Assembly (NCBI GenBank): GCA_008828725.1
Contig: MEHQ01000321.1
Location: 593,479-657,478, forward strand
DNA: 64,000 nucleotides
Direction of reading: 5' to 3'
From: Saccharina japonica
Lineage: Eukaryota > Sar > Phaeophyceae > Laminariales > Laminariaceae
The notes below the pieces were generated by a model that worked only from the letters and a program-made list of their open reading frames with translations, did not search any database and had not been told where the DNA came from. Positions 42,560-54,785 of the stretch are shown here, piece after piece. Position numbers and translations under genes: made by a program. Numbering within the stretch: the first letter of the stretch is position 1; the number at the start of each line of letters is the position of its first letter.

Positions 42560-45500
42560 ACATGACTGTAAAACTTCGCCACGGAGTGGCCATGGCTACT
42601 TGACAGCGGTGCCATGGTTACTCCATGGCGACCTCATGGCGGCCTAAGGATGTGCCCATGGTGATTCCGTTGTGTGTCCATGGCGACTCCGTGGGGTGTC
42701 CATGCCGTCTCCATGGCGACTCATGGACAGGCTATGGAGAGGCTATGGAGAGGCCATAGTGTGTCCAAGGATCTGCCATGGTGACTCCATGGAAAGGCCA
42801 CGGAGAGTCCATGGACACAGCATGGAACCGCCATGGAGAGGCCACGGTGTCTTCATGGAGTTGCCATGGTGTGTCCATGGCGACCCCATGGTGTGTCTAT
42901 GGTGTGTCCACGGCAACTCCGCGCGGTGCCCATGGCGACTCCACGGTGTGCCCATGGCCTCTCCATGGCTATTCATGGTGTGTCTATGGCGACGCCATGG
43001 AGAGGCCATGGCGCGTCCGTGGACAGGCCATGGTGTCTCCATGGTGCGTCGATGGAAAGGTCATGGCGACCCCACCTCTACTCCATGGGGTGTCCATGGC
43101 GATTCCATGGTGTGCCCATGGCGACTCCGTGGCGACTCCATGGCGGCTCCACGACCACTCCATGGCGTGTCCATGGAGGGGTCATGGCGAATCCATGGCG
43201 ACTCCATGAGCACTTTATGGTGTCACCATGGCGACTCCGTGGTGTGTCCGTGGTCTTTCTATGGCGACTCCATGGCGGCTCCATGGTGACTCCACGGTGT
43301 GGCCGTGGTGTGTCCATGGTGTGTCCATGGCAACTCCGTGGGGTGTCCATGGCGACTCCACGGCTATTCCATGGTGTGTCCATGGCGACTTCATGAGATA
43401 CTCCCTGGTGTGTCCATGGCGACTCCATGGCGCGTCCATGGTATGTCCTTGACGACTCCGTGATGCCTCCATAGATACACGATGGACACCCCATTTATGG
43501 ACACACCATGGTGTGTCCGTGGGGAGGCCATGGCGCGTCCATGGAGAGGCCATGGTGTGCCCATGGCAAATACATGGCGACTCCATGGCTACTCCATGGT
43601 GTGTCCATGGTGTGTCCATGGCGGATCCATGGCGAATCCATGGCTACTCTATCGTATGTCCACGGCAACTCCGTAGAATGTCCATGACGACTCACTAGTG
43701 TGTCCGTGGTGGCTCCATGGTGACTCCATGGCTACTCCATGGCGACTCCATGGCTATTCCATCGTGTGACCATGGAAACTCCGTAGAATGTCTATGACGA
43801 CTCCCTGGTGTGTCCGTGGTTGGCTCCATGGCGACTCCATGGCTATTGCATAGCGACTCCATGGTGCCTCTATGGTGGCTCTATGGCTACTCCGTGGTGT
43901 GCCCATAGCGTATCCATGGTGTGTTCATGGAGAGGCCATGGCCACTCCATGGCACCTCCATGGAGAGGCCATGGTGACTACACGGTTACCCCATGGTGTG
44001 TCCGTGGTGTGTCCATGGCGACTCCATGGCGCCTCCATGGCGACTTCATGGTGTGTTCATAGAGAGGCCATCGCGAATCCATGGCGACTGCATCATCCAT
44101 GGAGAGGCCATGGCGACTCCATGGCGACTTCATGGCCACTCCATGGTGTCACCACGGTGTGTCCGTGGTCTTTCTATGGCGACTCCATGGCGGCTCCATG
44201 GCGACTCCACCGTGTAGCCGTGATATGTCCTTGGTGTGTTCGTATCAACTCCGCGGGGTGTCCATGGCGATTCCACGGCTATTTCATGGTGTGTCCATGG
44301 TGACTTCATGAGATAGTCCCTGGTGTGTCCATGGCGACTCCATGGTGCGTCCATGGTGTGCCCATGGCGATTCAATGACGCCTCCATGGATACACGATGG
44401 ACACCCCACGAAGTTTCCATGGACACACCATGGTGTGTCCGTGGAGAAGCCATGGCGCGTCCATGGAGAGGCCATGGTGCGCCCATGGCAACTCCATGGC
44501 GACTTCATGGCGACTCCATGGCTACTTCATGGTGTGTCCATGGTGTGCCCATGGCGGATCCATGGCGACTCCATGGCTACTCCATGGAACTCCATGGAAA
44601 CTCCATGGAAACTCCGTGGAATGTCCACGACGACTCCCTGGTGTGTCCGTGGTGGCTCCATGGCGACTCCATGGTTACTTCATGGAGACTCCATGGCGAC
44701 TCCATGGTGTGTCCATGGCGACAACATGGCGACTCCATGGAGATGCCATGGTGTGTCCACGGAGTTGCCATAGAAGCGCCATGGAGTCGCCATGATGTGT
44801 CAACGGTGTGTCCACGGTAACTCCGTGGACACACCATGACGAGTCCATGGCGACTGCTGAGTCGCCATGGTGACTCCGAGCAGCCGTGGGCTCACCATGG
44901 TATATAGAGGCCACTATGGCGGCACAGTGTAATAACCGCGGTGGCACCATGGCTACTCCGTGGTGCTCTTAACCCGCCATGGTGACGCCACGGAGGGCGC
45001 CGTGGTGTCGCCATTTGCGCGTTCATATCCCCATGGCCGCATGGTGACTCCACGGCGATGCCATGGCGTGTTCGAAGCACCATGGCGGCACCATGGCGGC
45101 ACCGTGGCGGCACCATGGCGACTCCATGGTGCTCTGAACACACCATGGTGGCACCACGGATGTGCCGTGGTGCCGCCATGGCACTTTCAGCTATCCATGG
45201 CGGCGTCATGGTGACTCCACGGTGCCCCCATGGCGTATGAAGCCAGCCATGACGCCTCCATGGTGCCGCCATGGAGTCACCGTGGCTGCTTGCTAGCGCC
45301 ATGGTGACTCCATGATGACGCCATGGAGCAGCGGTGGTGCCGCCATGGCGTATGGAGCCCGCCATGGCGTCACCGTGAAGTCACCACGGCGGCACTATGG
45401 CGACTCCGTGGTGCTCTCAACCCGCCATGGCGGCACGACGGAGGCGCCGTGGTGTCGCCATGGAGTGGCCATGGAGTCGCCACGGACACACCATGGAATA

Positions 45501-46130
45501 GCCGTGGAGTCACCATGGACACCCCACGGAGTTGCCGTGGACACTGCATGGGCACACCACGGCCACACCATGGAGTCATCATGGAGCCGCCATGGAGTCG
45601 CCATAGGAAGACCACGGACACACCATGGAGTCGCCGTGATGACACAATGAAGTTGCCATGGAGTCGCCATGGATTCGCCATGGCCTCTCCATGGACACAC
45701 CATGGAGTGGTTGTGGAGCGACTATGGGGCCACCATGGAGTCGCCATGGACACGTCGTGGAGTCGCCATGGAGTCGTAATGGAGCGCCACGGACATCCCA
45801 AAGCGTTGACATGGACACACCATGGACACACCATGGGATCGACATGGGCACGCCATGGAATAGCCTGGTACACACGATGGAGAAGCCGTGGAGTCGCCAT
45901 GGATTCGTCATGGCCACTCCATGGGCACACCATGAAGTCGCCATGGAGTCGCCATGGAAACGCTATGGACACACCATGGACACACGATAAAGTCGCCATG
46001 GGGTCGCCATGGAGGATGGACACACCATGGACGCACTATGGAGTCGCCATGGGGTCGCCATGGAGTAGCCATGGAGTCGCCATGGAGTCGCCATGGGGTC
46101 GCCATGGCGGTTGCCGAAAACGAACCATGG
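42560..46130. repeat. 11-bp CCATGG minisatellite, about 3.5 kb
   Basis: Period 11: CCATGG plus five bases, mostly CGACT, TGTGT, AGAGG or CTACT up to about 44.77 kb. From about 45.44 kb the five bases are AGTCG, ACACA, CCTCT, the reverse complements. The middle (44.77-45.44 kb) is degenerate with GCGGCACCATGG units. Because 11 is not a multiple of 3, every frame reads the same 11-residue peptide repeat (PWRLHGDSMAT on plus, PWSRHGVAMES on minus), giving frames over 200 codons long on both strands; these are not taken as genes. Confidence 0.96.
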
Positions 46131-46139
46131 TGTCAAGAC

Positions 46140-46400
46140 AAACCTGTGCTGAAATAAGGTAGATACTGTAGATCATCGGCCGTGTCCTGCGTGGAAGAGC
46201 GCTGAACTGATCTAACATTATCAGCAGACGTATTCGTTGGTCTGCTTCGGACCCACCATATATCTTCGACCCAGCTCTTTGTTTTGCCGTTTGAAGATTG
46301 GTTTAATATGATTTTAGATGTTCGAATGTCAACATTGTGACCGGCAAATGAACCGAAAACAAATCTTCGCACGGGCAGTTATTTAGGTGTCATTCACAAT
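46140..46400 (+). repeat. 320-bp satellite unit right of the CCATGG array
   Basis: Resumes at CGGCCGTGTCCTGCGTGGAAG, the point at which the left block stopped (GAGCCGGCTGTGATG), so the CCATGG array interrupts a unit. Confidence 0.85.
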
Positions 46401-47730
46401 ATTACAGCGCTATTACACACATATATATATATACAAGTTTTTCCTTTGGAGTGGTTGTAAAATGGGGGAGTTGATTCATGCACGAATACAATTTGCTTGT
46501 GGTTGGGTTTGGGCTACGAGCCCGCCAAAAAATACAGTTGTATGGGGGATTAGTGGGGCTACAACATGTTTCAACTTTACAGTACATTGAAAGCTCGTAC
46601 CTGGTAGCCTATACAGCAAACCGTCCAAATGCGGGCGACGCAAGAGAAGTACGCAGTACTTCAGCAGTAGCAGAGCAGCAATAAACAATACAAAGCGGCA
46701 GCCTATACTGCTGTGGTGGTCCATGGACGAGTCGACAATGTGTACAACCAGTTTTTTCATCAGATCCGAAGACAACAAAACACTTTCCTCTCGTACATAG
46801 GGGCGGTATGTGTACGTATTGTATGAGACTCGTATGATACCCTGTGGAACGTACTTCGTACCGGTACGACTTGTTTACATTTTATTATTTTACAGAGAAT
46901 TTCCAGTGGATCTCCTGTAAAATAATTAACAAAGCGTGCCTCTTGCGCATATAGAAAGTCCAAAAACAAACTCTTCACCGGGCAAGTAACTACGATACAG
47001 CATACAGCACTACCTGATGGTCTATGATCTGCACAGCAGCAGCAACACAGTATGAACGCATACGAGCTCGGAATGCAGTAGTTCTGTCCCGGCAGCCACA
47101 CTCCTTCCGCCCGAGCTAACGTCGCAGAGGTCGATTCAGTACTGCTTGCTGTGTTGCAGTACAGCAGTAGTAGTACATCATGAGCTCCGCCTGATAGTCT
47201 GTATGATGTTGTCTCTCTCCACGCTCACAAAATGCCGGGTATACAGCAGTACACGAGCTCTTCTATCTGATAGTCTGTATGCTGGTGTCTCTCCCTGGTG
47301 CTGTACAAATGCCGGCCGTCGAGCAACTACGTGGTTATAACAGTTGCGCACCAAAGCGCCCGCTGCTTCCGACCGTTGCTGCTGCTGCATGTGTAGCTGC
47401 CACGCCGGCAGCCACATTACATTGGCATGCGCTATCGCAGCAGTTGATCGTGTCCTGCTGATGTACATATACATATGATGATCTGTATGACGATGCCTCC
47501 AACAAAACAGTTGGCGGCCAAGCTGCTGCTGTGAAAATGCCGGACACGTGCTCTGTCTGTGTTGTTGCTGACAAACTAAAGTACGGACTACTCGGTAGAC
47601 TTCAAGTCATGCTGCTGGTAGCAAAAAGTGAACTGCTGAAATATTTTCGAAGAACTGTCCATCTAAAATTGGGCCGTTCGTCACGAAGAACAGCTTTCTT
47701 ACGATCCACTCATAACTAACGACCGACCCT
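46400..47730. other. Spacer between satellite blocks, no gene recognised
   Basis: Contains two to three decayed repeats with TGATAGTCTGTATGATG...AAATGCCGG (47190, 47268, 47480). No coding feature is evident. Confidence 0.6.
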
Positions 47731-47769
47731 GGTTTGCGTAAATGTATAGTTGTTTATATCATGGCACCA

Positions 47770-50700
47770 CCAGTATATTTTCTCCCTGCTATGGATTCAC
47801 CCTCCACATCTCACCAGGAGATACTATTGCTGGATGCTGCTGATCAGAGCCTGCTGTGCCTTGCATGGAAGTGTGCTGGTATTTATCGAACACTTTCAGC
47901 GGACGTACTCGTTGATCTCCTTTAGAGCCGCCAGCGCTGCCGCCAGGTATCTCAAATCCATATCTTGCGGTGTTGACCGTTGGATACTGTTTTTACCTGG
48001 TACATCGTTGGATGTTGCGACCAGTAAGCCAAAAAAACATCTTCGCATGGGCAGTCCTGTATTAATCACGCACACTATTAGGACATGTGTCACGCACCAG
48101 ATTTTTTCTCGCTACTGAATCATGATGTATGTGGACTCACCCTCCATCTATCTCACTGAGAGATCACATTACATATATACCTACCTGCCCGATTACCAGA
48201 GCCAGCTGTATTCTGCGTGGAATTGCGCTGGTCTGATCGAACAATTTCAGCAGACGTATTCGCTGGTCTGGTTCGGACCCATCATTGCGTATCTTTGACT
48301 CATCTTTATCTTTGACTCATCTCTTGATTTGCCGTTTGGATATTATTGTGGAACGATCTTCGGATGTTGAGGTCGGTAAACTAACAACCGCCCGTCGCAT
48401 GGGCAGTCATGTGAGCTTGGTTCACGTCATGGAATACGCGTATCACACGCTCGCACATTTCCCCAACCGTGGGTCCACCCTCCATCTTACCGAGAGATAT
48501 CACATATGATAGATAGCTGGATGGTCATCAGAACCGGTTGTGTTCTGCGTGGAAGTGCGCTGGGCTGGTCGAACATTTTCAACACGCGTACTCGTCGGTT
48601 TTACGTTGGAGACACCCGAGGGGTCTTTGATCAACCTCTGGTTTTTCCGTTTGGATATTGTTTATAAGATCTTCGGATCTTGCGACCGGTAAAAAAAAAC
48701 GGAAATGTTTTTTGGCACGCAGTAATTGAAGGCTTCATTCACCACACGGCACATATCACGCACCAACATATAATATCTCCCCCTACACCACCATGGATCC
48801 ATCATCGATCTCGCTGGGAAATAATATAACTGGATGCTTCTCATTATCGACTGTCCTGTGCGTGGAAGTACGCTGTAGTTGTCTGATCAATCATTTCCAG
48901 TTGGCCTATTCATAAATAACTCTTTGTCGGATCCACTGTTAATACTACGGTAGGCATATTTGATACATCTATCTCTTGATTTTCCGTTTGATTATTTTTT
49001 TTTAGAGCTTCGGATGATGCAACCGGTAAACCAATAACCATTCCTCGCACAGCCTTCAATGTTTGATCCCCACGAGACGTATCACATTGAGCATATCTAT
49101 CTCTAGAGTGTGGGTACATCCTTCATCCTCCTGGGAGATAACTTAAACGGGATGATCCCCACCATAGCCGCGTGTTCCCTGCGTGGAAGTGCGCTGTTCT
49201 GATTAAACAATGAAAGCCGCCGTACTCGTAGGTCTGCCTGTTGGCCTCCACGTATCTTTGATCCATCTCTTGAGTTGCCGTTGGGATTTGTTTAAAACAT
49301 ATTTGGATGTTGCGACCGATAAAAAACCGAAATCATTCCTCGCATGGGCAAGTACATGTATGTATGCTTCATCCACACGGCAGGTACCACACAGCAGTAC
49401 ATTTATCTCTGCTATGGAGGAGTCATCCTTCATCACGCTGGGAGATTAGAGAGCTGGACGCTCATCTGTGTCTTGTGTGCGAGTGCGCTGGTCTGATCAA
49501 ACGCTTGCAGAAGATGCGCTCGTCGGACTACTTTGGGCCCGCCAGGCATATCTTTGATCTATCTCTTGGCTTTTGCCGTTTGGATTAAACCTTTTAGATC
49601 TTTGGATACTGTGCGACCGGTAAACCGAAAATCACTCCTCGCATATAGATAGACAGCCATGAACGCTTTATTCACACGAAACATGCCACACACCAGCATA
49701 CATCTCCCTACGATCCATCCATCCTCTATCTCCCTGGACGATGGCATAGCTGCTGTAGATGGATCGCCATCAGAGCCGGTGTCTGTCGTCGATGTGATAC
49801 TTTTTAATTAAAAAACAAAACAGAGACGTACTCGTCGGACATATTTAGGTCCACCAGGTATGTTTATAGTCCCCCTATCTATATACTTCATCAGTACTAT
49901 TTTACCGTTTCTACAGTAGTTTTCGATGTTCGGATGTTCGGCCGGTACACCTAAATACCCTTTCTCGCAGAGACTGTATTGGGTGCTTCGTTCACATGAG
50001 ACATATCACACACCATCGTAGTGCGGCCGACTGTGAATTAATCCTCCTTCTCGCAATTGGAGATCACATAGCCGGATGGTCACCAGAGCCAGTTGCGTAT
50101 GGCGTGGAAATGTGCTGATCTGACCGGACATGTTCAGCAAATCTACCCGTCGGTCTGCTTCGGAACCACTACGAGCGTAACTGTTAGGTGTCTTTGATTA
50201 ATCTCTTGATTTGCCGTTTGGATATCGTTTTTTTTTGTATGCTATTATTGATGATACGACCGGTAAAACAGAAAACCAGTCTTCGCACGCGCAGCCATTT
50301 ATTTATGCTTCATGCACACGACACATGTCACAAAACGGACAGAGTTTTTATTTTTGCTGTGGCTTCATCCTCCACCTCCCTGGGGTCCCACATAACTCTG
50401 GGTAGCTGGATAATCACCAGACGGAGCCGGCTGTATCCTTTGTGGAAGTGCGTTGGTTCTACCAAAACATCTAAGGGGGTGCACTTGTCGGTGTCCTTTG
50501 GATCCACCAGTTATCTTGGGATCCATTCCCTGATTCGCCGTTTGGATATGGTTGTTATATCCTTAGATGCTGCGACCGGTAAACCGAAAACCATCCCTCG
50601 CATGGGCAGTTGTTGTTCATGGTTCACGGCGCGGATCTCACACCAGCGTATTTCTCGCTGCTACTGTGGATTAATCCTCCGTCTCCGTGGAACATCGCAT

Positions 50701-51900
50701 AGATAGCTGGATGCCCAACATAAGCTCTCTGTCCTGCGTGGAACACTCGTCGGTCTACTTCGGAACCACCACAGGTATCTTTGGTCCATCTCTTGGCTTA
50801 CCGTTCGGATATTGGTCAAAGTTCTTTGGGTATTGCGACCGGTAAACATGTAAACCATAAGCCATTCCTCTCACAGCTACGAGTAGCCATTTACGCTTCA
50901 TTTACGCGACACACATACATGTATGTATAGTAGCACAACAGCAACATTATTCCTTCTGCTGTGGATTCATCCTCCGGCTTACTGGGGAACCACGTAGCTG
51001 AATGCCTCACTCACCAGAGTCGGCCGTATCCTTCGTAGAAATGCGATAGTCTGATCAAAGCTTTGTAGCAGACGTACTCGTCGGTCTGCCTTGGACCCAC
51101 TAGGTATGTCCTTGATTCACCTCTTGATTACGTAGCCGTTTGGATATTGGTATAGATCTTTGGATAGGGCGATTGGTAAACCGCAAATCATTATTCGCAT
51201 GGGCGGCTATTGATTCGCCCACGCGACACGCATCACACACCAGCATCTTTGTCGGTATACTGCTATGTACTCATCCTGCATCTATCTGACTGACTGGAAG
51301 GTCCCATTGCTGGATGCTCACCGGCCAGAGCCGACCTTGTCCAGCGTGAAAATGCGCTGGCCTGAATACACATTGTAAGCAGATGCAGTTGTCGGTGTGC
51401 ATTTGGCCTACAAAATACATTTTTGATCCATCTACTGTTTACAGCAGTAGCCGTTTTGGCCATCTATTTGTTTAGATCTTTGGATGTTCCGACCGAAAAA
51501 CCGAAAACAACTGCTCGCACGGGCAGTCGTTCACACTGTATCCACACGACACGTATCACACGCCGGCGTGTTTATATACCTACAGTACTACTGTGGATCT
51601 GCCCTTCATCCTGAGATCACATGCCTGTATAATCACCAGAGCCGGCTGTGTGCTGCGTGGAAGTGGAAATGGAAGTGCCCTGGTCTGATCAAAAACATAT
51701 CCAGCAAGATCGACACGTGAGTCTGCGTTGTAGCCACCGGGTATATCTTCGATCCATCTCTTGTTTTTTTGGTCGGATATTGTTTCTTTACGGTAGACAC
51801 TTGGATATTGCGACCGGTAAACCGAACATACTATCCCCTCGCACCAACACCTTTTCGACAGGAGAACGCCACCAGGTTAATATCTCAGCAAAGCTACGTA
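47770..51900 (+). repeat. 320-bp satellite, right block (about 13 units)
   Basis: CGACCGGTAA or variant at about 48020, 48373, 48681, 49021, 49316, 49614, 49940, 50259, 50573, 50838, 51170, 51490 and 51810, spacing 265-353. All units have the same orientation and are well diverged from each other. Confidence 0.93.
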
Positions 51901-52797
51901 CTCATACCTCGCTGCAGCAAGAACCTCACGCATCCTCTCGCCAATTTCGCGCATTCTACTGCTGTAGTGCGGGCATGATTTCGCCCGCACATATATGCGC
52001 CCCCATTGAAATATCATGGAGTTTGACCTTATCATAGCGATAGCCCGTGACGTTTTTTTGCTCGCATCAACGGACACTTATTTCCAATGCTCGAACCCTG
52101 ATGTCTGACCCCCCCCGCGCGCCCTGGACGGCACCCTATATACACTCCGCGCGCCACCAACGGATTTTAGATGCAACGGTTCTTAGATGCCTTCTGCGAT
52201 AGTGGTACAACTAATTTAATCTATTTCTGAAGCTCCTGCCTTGGTCAGCTCTTACCCCCCTGCCCAGACCCTGGGCCTTGATACAAATGAAATCGAAATC
52301 CGCTTAACAACGCCCATGACACTTCTAGGTGTACCTATAGTACACTGAAAAGTATCGAGAAACACAATGACTACTACCAAGGGTGCACAAAAAAAAAAGT
52401 TATTGACACCACACCCCCCCCCCCCCATTAATAGTAACGTCCTTACAGCGATATATGGATTCACTTTGTTGCCATTTAGCGCAAGGAATTCCCGACGTCT
52501 TGAGGCGCCATAATTTTGACGACGAAAACTTTGCTACCTGCTGCCGCATCTTGTCCCTCATCTTCGTGCACGTAGTCATTTTGAAGTCCCCCCCCTCTTG
52601 CAACGCCGATGTATACATATCGATATATGATCGGTGGCGCCAATCGTTTGCACGTTTTGCCTACTACGATGGGTGGGCTATACTGTACGCCATTCCTCTT
52701 AGAACGAAAGCCACAGACGGCGTTCTTTCGTGCAAATCTGGATCGCACTTGCACAGCAGCAGTTGCGTGTATTTTTGTTAGTAGCCTGCCAGACCAC

Positions 52798-52979
52798 GGC
52801 GTTCAATCTTGAGGACGTTCACGCCGAGCTTGATCTTGCTGCGCAGTTGCTCTTGGTGAACGATCTTGTCCCATACCGCCCCGTACCCTTCCTGGATAAG
52901 GTACACGCCGTCACCCCCTTCGTCCTCCTCGGAATCTTCCTCTTCTCCTTCGACCCCTGCCAGCACATGCTCGTGACAC
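52798..52979 (-). pseudogene. Second copy of FAD oxidoreductase exon F
   Basis: Same sequence as 56409-56590, offset 3611 bases, with the same early stop after IERRGLAGY. Confidence 0.72.
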
Positions 52980-53027
52980 CTGTATTGGGAGGATGAAAAA
53001 CCCGGAATTCAGGTCTATTATCAGTAT

Positions 53028-53249
53028 TATTTTACGCTGCCAACGATCATTCAATGTAAGTATTGGATTGGATGAGGCCTCCTGCTCCGAAGCAGGGGGG
53101 CTCGCCCGGGATAAACTCCGCGCTGAGTGCGCTCTCAGCGCGGCGCTCATCCCGGGAATTGAAATGACCGCGCAGAAAAATACTACAGTNTTATTTTACG
53201 CTGCCAACGATCATTCAATGTAAGTATTGGATTGGATGAGGCCTCCTGC
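53028..53249. repeat. 60-base direct repeats around a hairpin (intron E-F, copy 1)
   Basis: A 60-base segment beginning TTATTTTACGCTGCC at about 53028 recurs from 53191. Between them lies an inverted repeat with arms CCCGGGAT...CTCCGCGCTGAG and CTCAGCGCGG...ATCCCGGG (about 53107-53156). The same structure occurs at 56639-56860. Confidence 0.85.
53190..53190. other. Ambiguous base N at an internal repeat boundary
   Basis: The N falls where a 60-base direct repeat (first instance about 53028-53087) begins for the second time. The other copy reads T at the same place. Confidence 0.95.
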
Positions 53250-53534
53250 CCCGGTCGGTGGTCCTACCCATACTTCCGTGTGTTTCTTAGCTCGTGCTTA
53301 GCCACCTTCCGGGAGCTGTGTTGTCTCATCCAAACTTGCTTCGTACTCGCTGGTATACGTTAGGCGTGGTACTTTGGCGTGCCTGCGAATAAAGCCGACT
53401 CAGCCGCTGCAGCCAAAATGTTTGCAGATTCCAGGGAACAAAAAAAAACACTTTCTTCGATGTTGCCAATATGTGCCCGCGCAGTCCATAAAACCGACCG
53501 CACATCCCACAAACAAATGATATGTAAATTAACT

Positions 53535-53650
53535 ATTACGGGGAACCATAGTAAATAGGGACCAAACATTGTTAGTAAAACTGTAGGTAACCACATACCC
53601 CAGGGTAGGTTTTTGTGTGTACCGTAAGTCCTGTTTGCTATGGGTCCTAA
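53535..53650. mobile_element. 105-bp GGACCATAG MITE in oxidoreductase intron E-F (copy 1)
   Basis: TTACGGGGAACCATAGTAAA ... GTTTGCTATGGGTCC, with a small internal insertion. The same element is at 57146-57261 in duplication copy 2. Confidence 0.82.
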
Positions 53651-53680
53651 CCCCTTATGATGTACCGGGTACATACATAC

Positions 53681-53908
53681 CTGCTTGCCAAATCTGAGGT
53701 CTGCCCGAAACTGGGGCGTACACCTAGTTCGAATTCCTCCGCGGTACTCTTCTTGAACCGCCTGGCAAGCTTGCTGCCGTGCCTCAGGGAGGAGGCGTTA
53801 TCGACGAGCAGACGAAGAGATTCTGCGTCTTCGGCTGCCTCCGCCATCTGCTCGGTCACGGACGCGGCGAGGTCTAGCTGGGCCGTAAAGAGGTCGGGCA
53901 TGAGCCAG
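53681..53908 (-). pseudogene. Second copy of FAD oxidoreductase exon E
   Basis: Same sequence and splice sites as 57292-57519, offset 3611 bases. Confidence 0.75.
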
Positions 53909-54238
53909 CTGACAACCGCCGGGCGAAGCACAAAAAATGTTTTTTTGGGGGGAGGGGGGGGGTGGGGTCAGCACTTACTCATCAGGCGGTGTACCGAAGA
54001 TGAAGAAAAACGGGGGGGGGGGGGGGGATATCACATCGGGCAGATGAGACCACTGCTTTCCGTAGGACACATTACATATTACGTATATACGTATATACGT
54101 AACACTCGTATACAAGGTTCCAAGCCACTGATGACCTGAACAATCTCCTAGGGGGGGACGCGAGCCGTGACAACAATACCGGTACTGCTGTACCTTTTGT
54201 TTTTGGCGAAAACTGTTTCGGGATTACGGGGCTGGGTC

Positions 54239-54460
54239 CTTAGGGCCCGAATTAACGAGTATAAAATAAATTCAATTTGGAAAAAATAAAATTCAAATAC
54301 GCTTTTCATTGGTCAACACACGCACCAGCACCAAATATTATGCCCCAAGATCCTAATCTTTGGCGCTGGTGCGTGTGTTGACCAATGAAAAGCGGATTTG
54401 AATATATTTTTTTCCAAATTGAATTTTTTTCTTCTTCGTTAAAACGGGTCCTTAACCCAT
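54239..54460. mobile_element. Palindromic MITE in intron D-E (copy 1)
   Basis: Terminal GGTCCTTAGGGCCCG faces CGGGTCCTTAACCC, and a long inner hairpin has arms around CATTGGTCAACACACGCACC and its complement. The copy at 57847-58068 is the same element in duplication copy 2. A related shorter element ends near 25625 (CTCGTTAATACGGGCCCTAA). Confidence 0.8.
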
Positions 54461-54722
54461 CATCGTTGGGATTTCGATTTTTTGTGGACCAATGCTGCGA
54501 TATAGGTAGCACGTTTTCGCTGAAACGTTTTTCTGGACGATCGTAGTTTTGCAATTAAACGTAGGGCATTACTGAAGCTTCTCAGTGAATTCGCTCAGTC
54601 ATTCAGAAAAGCGGAACAAAACCTCCCACTGAGGCATGGACTTCATCATGATCGTGACCAGTTAGAGGGCTTGAGCTGTGGTCGGTCTGATGGTAATTAA
54701 TGTGAAATCGCTCGGGCCTCAC

Positions 54723-54785
54723 ATAAGCCCGTAGTAGGCGGGAATGTCGTTGATGTCGCCGTATCCTTGAACCGAGTAAGCGAAC
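54723..54785 (-). pseudogene. Second copy of FAD oxidoreductase exon D
   Basis: Identical in reading and splice sites to 58331-58393, within the 3.1-kb duplication. No exon A, B or C copy accompanies it, so this is a partial gene copy or an assembly duplicate. Confidence 0.75.

Noticed and set aside
42672..46162. Long ORFs (over 200 codons) on both strands of the CCATGG array
   Set aside because: Produced by the 11-bp period with stop-free unit words; all frames give the same peptide, and there are no start, splice or domain signals.
40970..51900. CRISPR array or repeat-protein gene in the 320-bp repeats
   Set aside because: Units are too long and diverged, there are no spacers, the genome is eukaryotic, and reading frames break in every unit.
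52455..52781. 108-codon plus-strand ORF considered as a transposase fragment
   Set aside because: No DDE or helix-turn-helix motif could be seen, and half of it overlaps the duplicated intron sequence of the flavoprotein gene.
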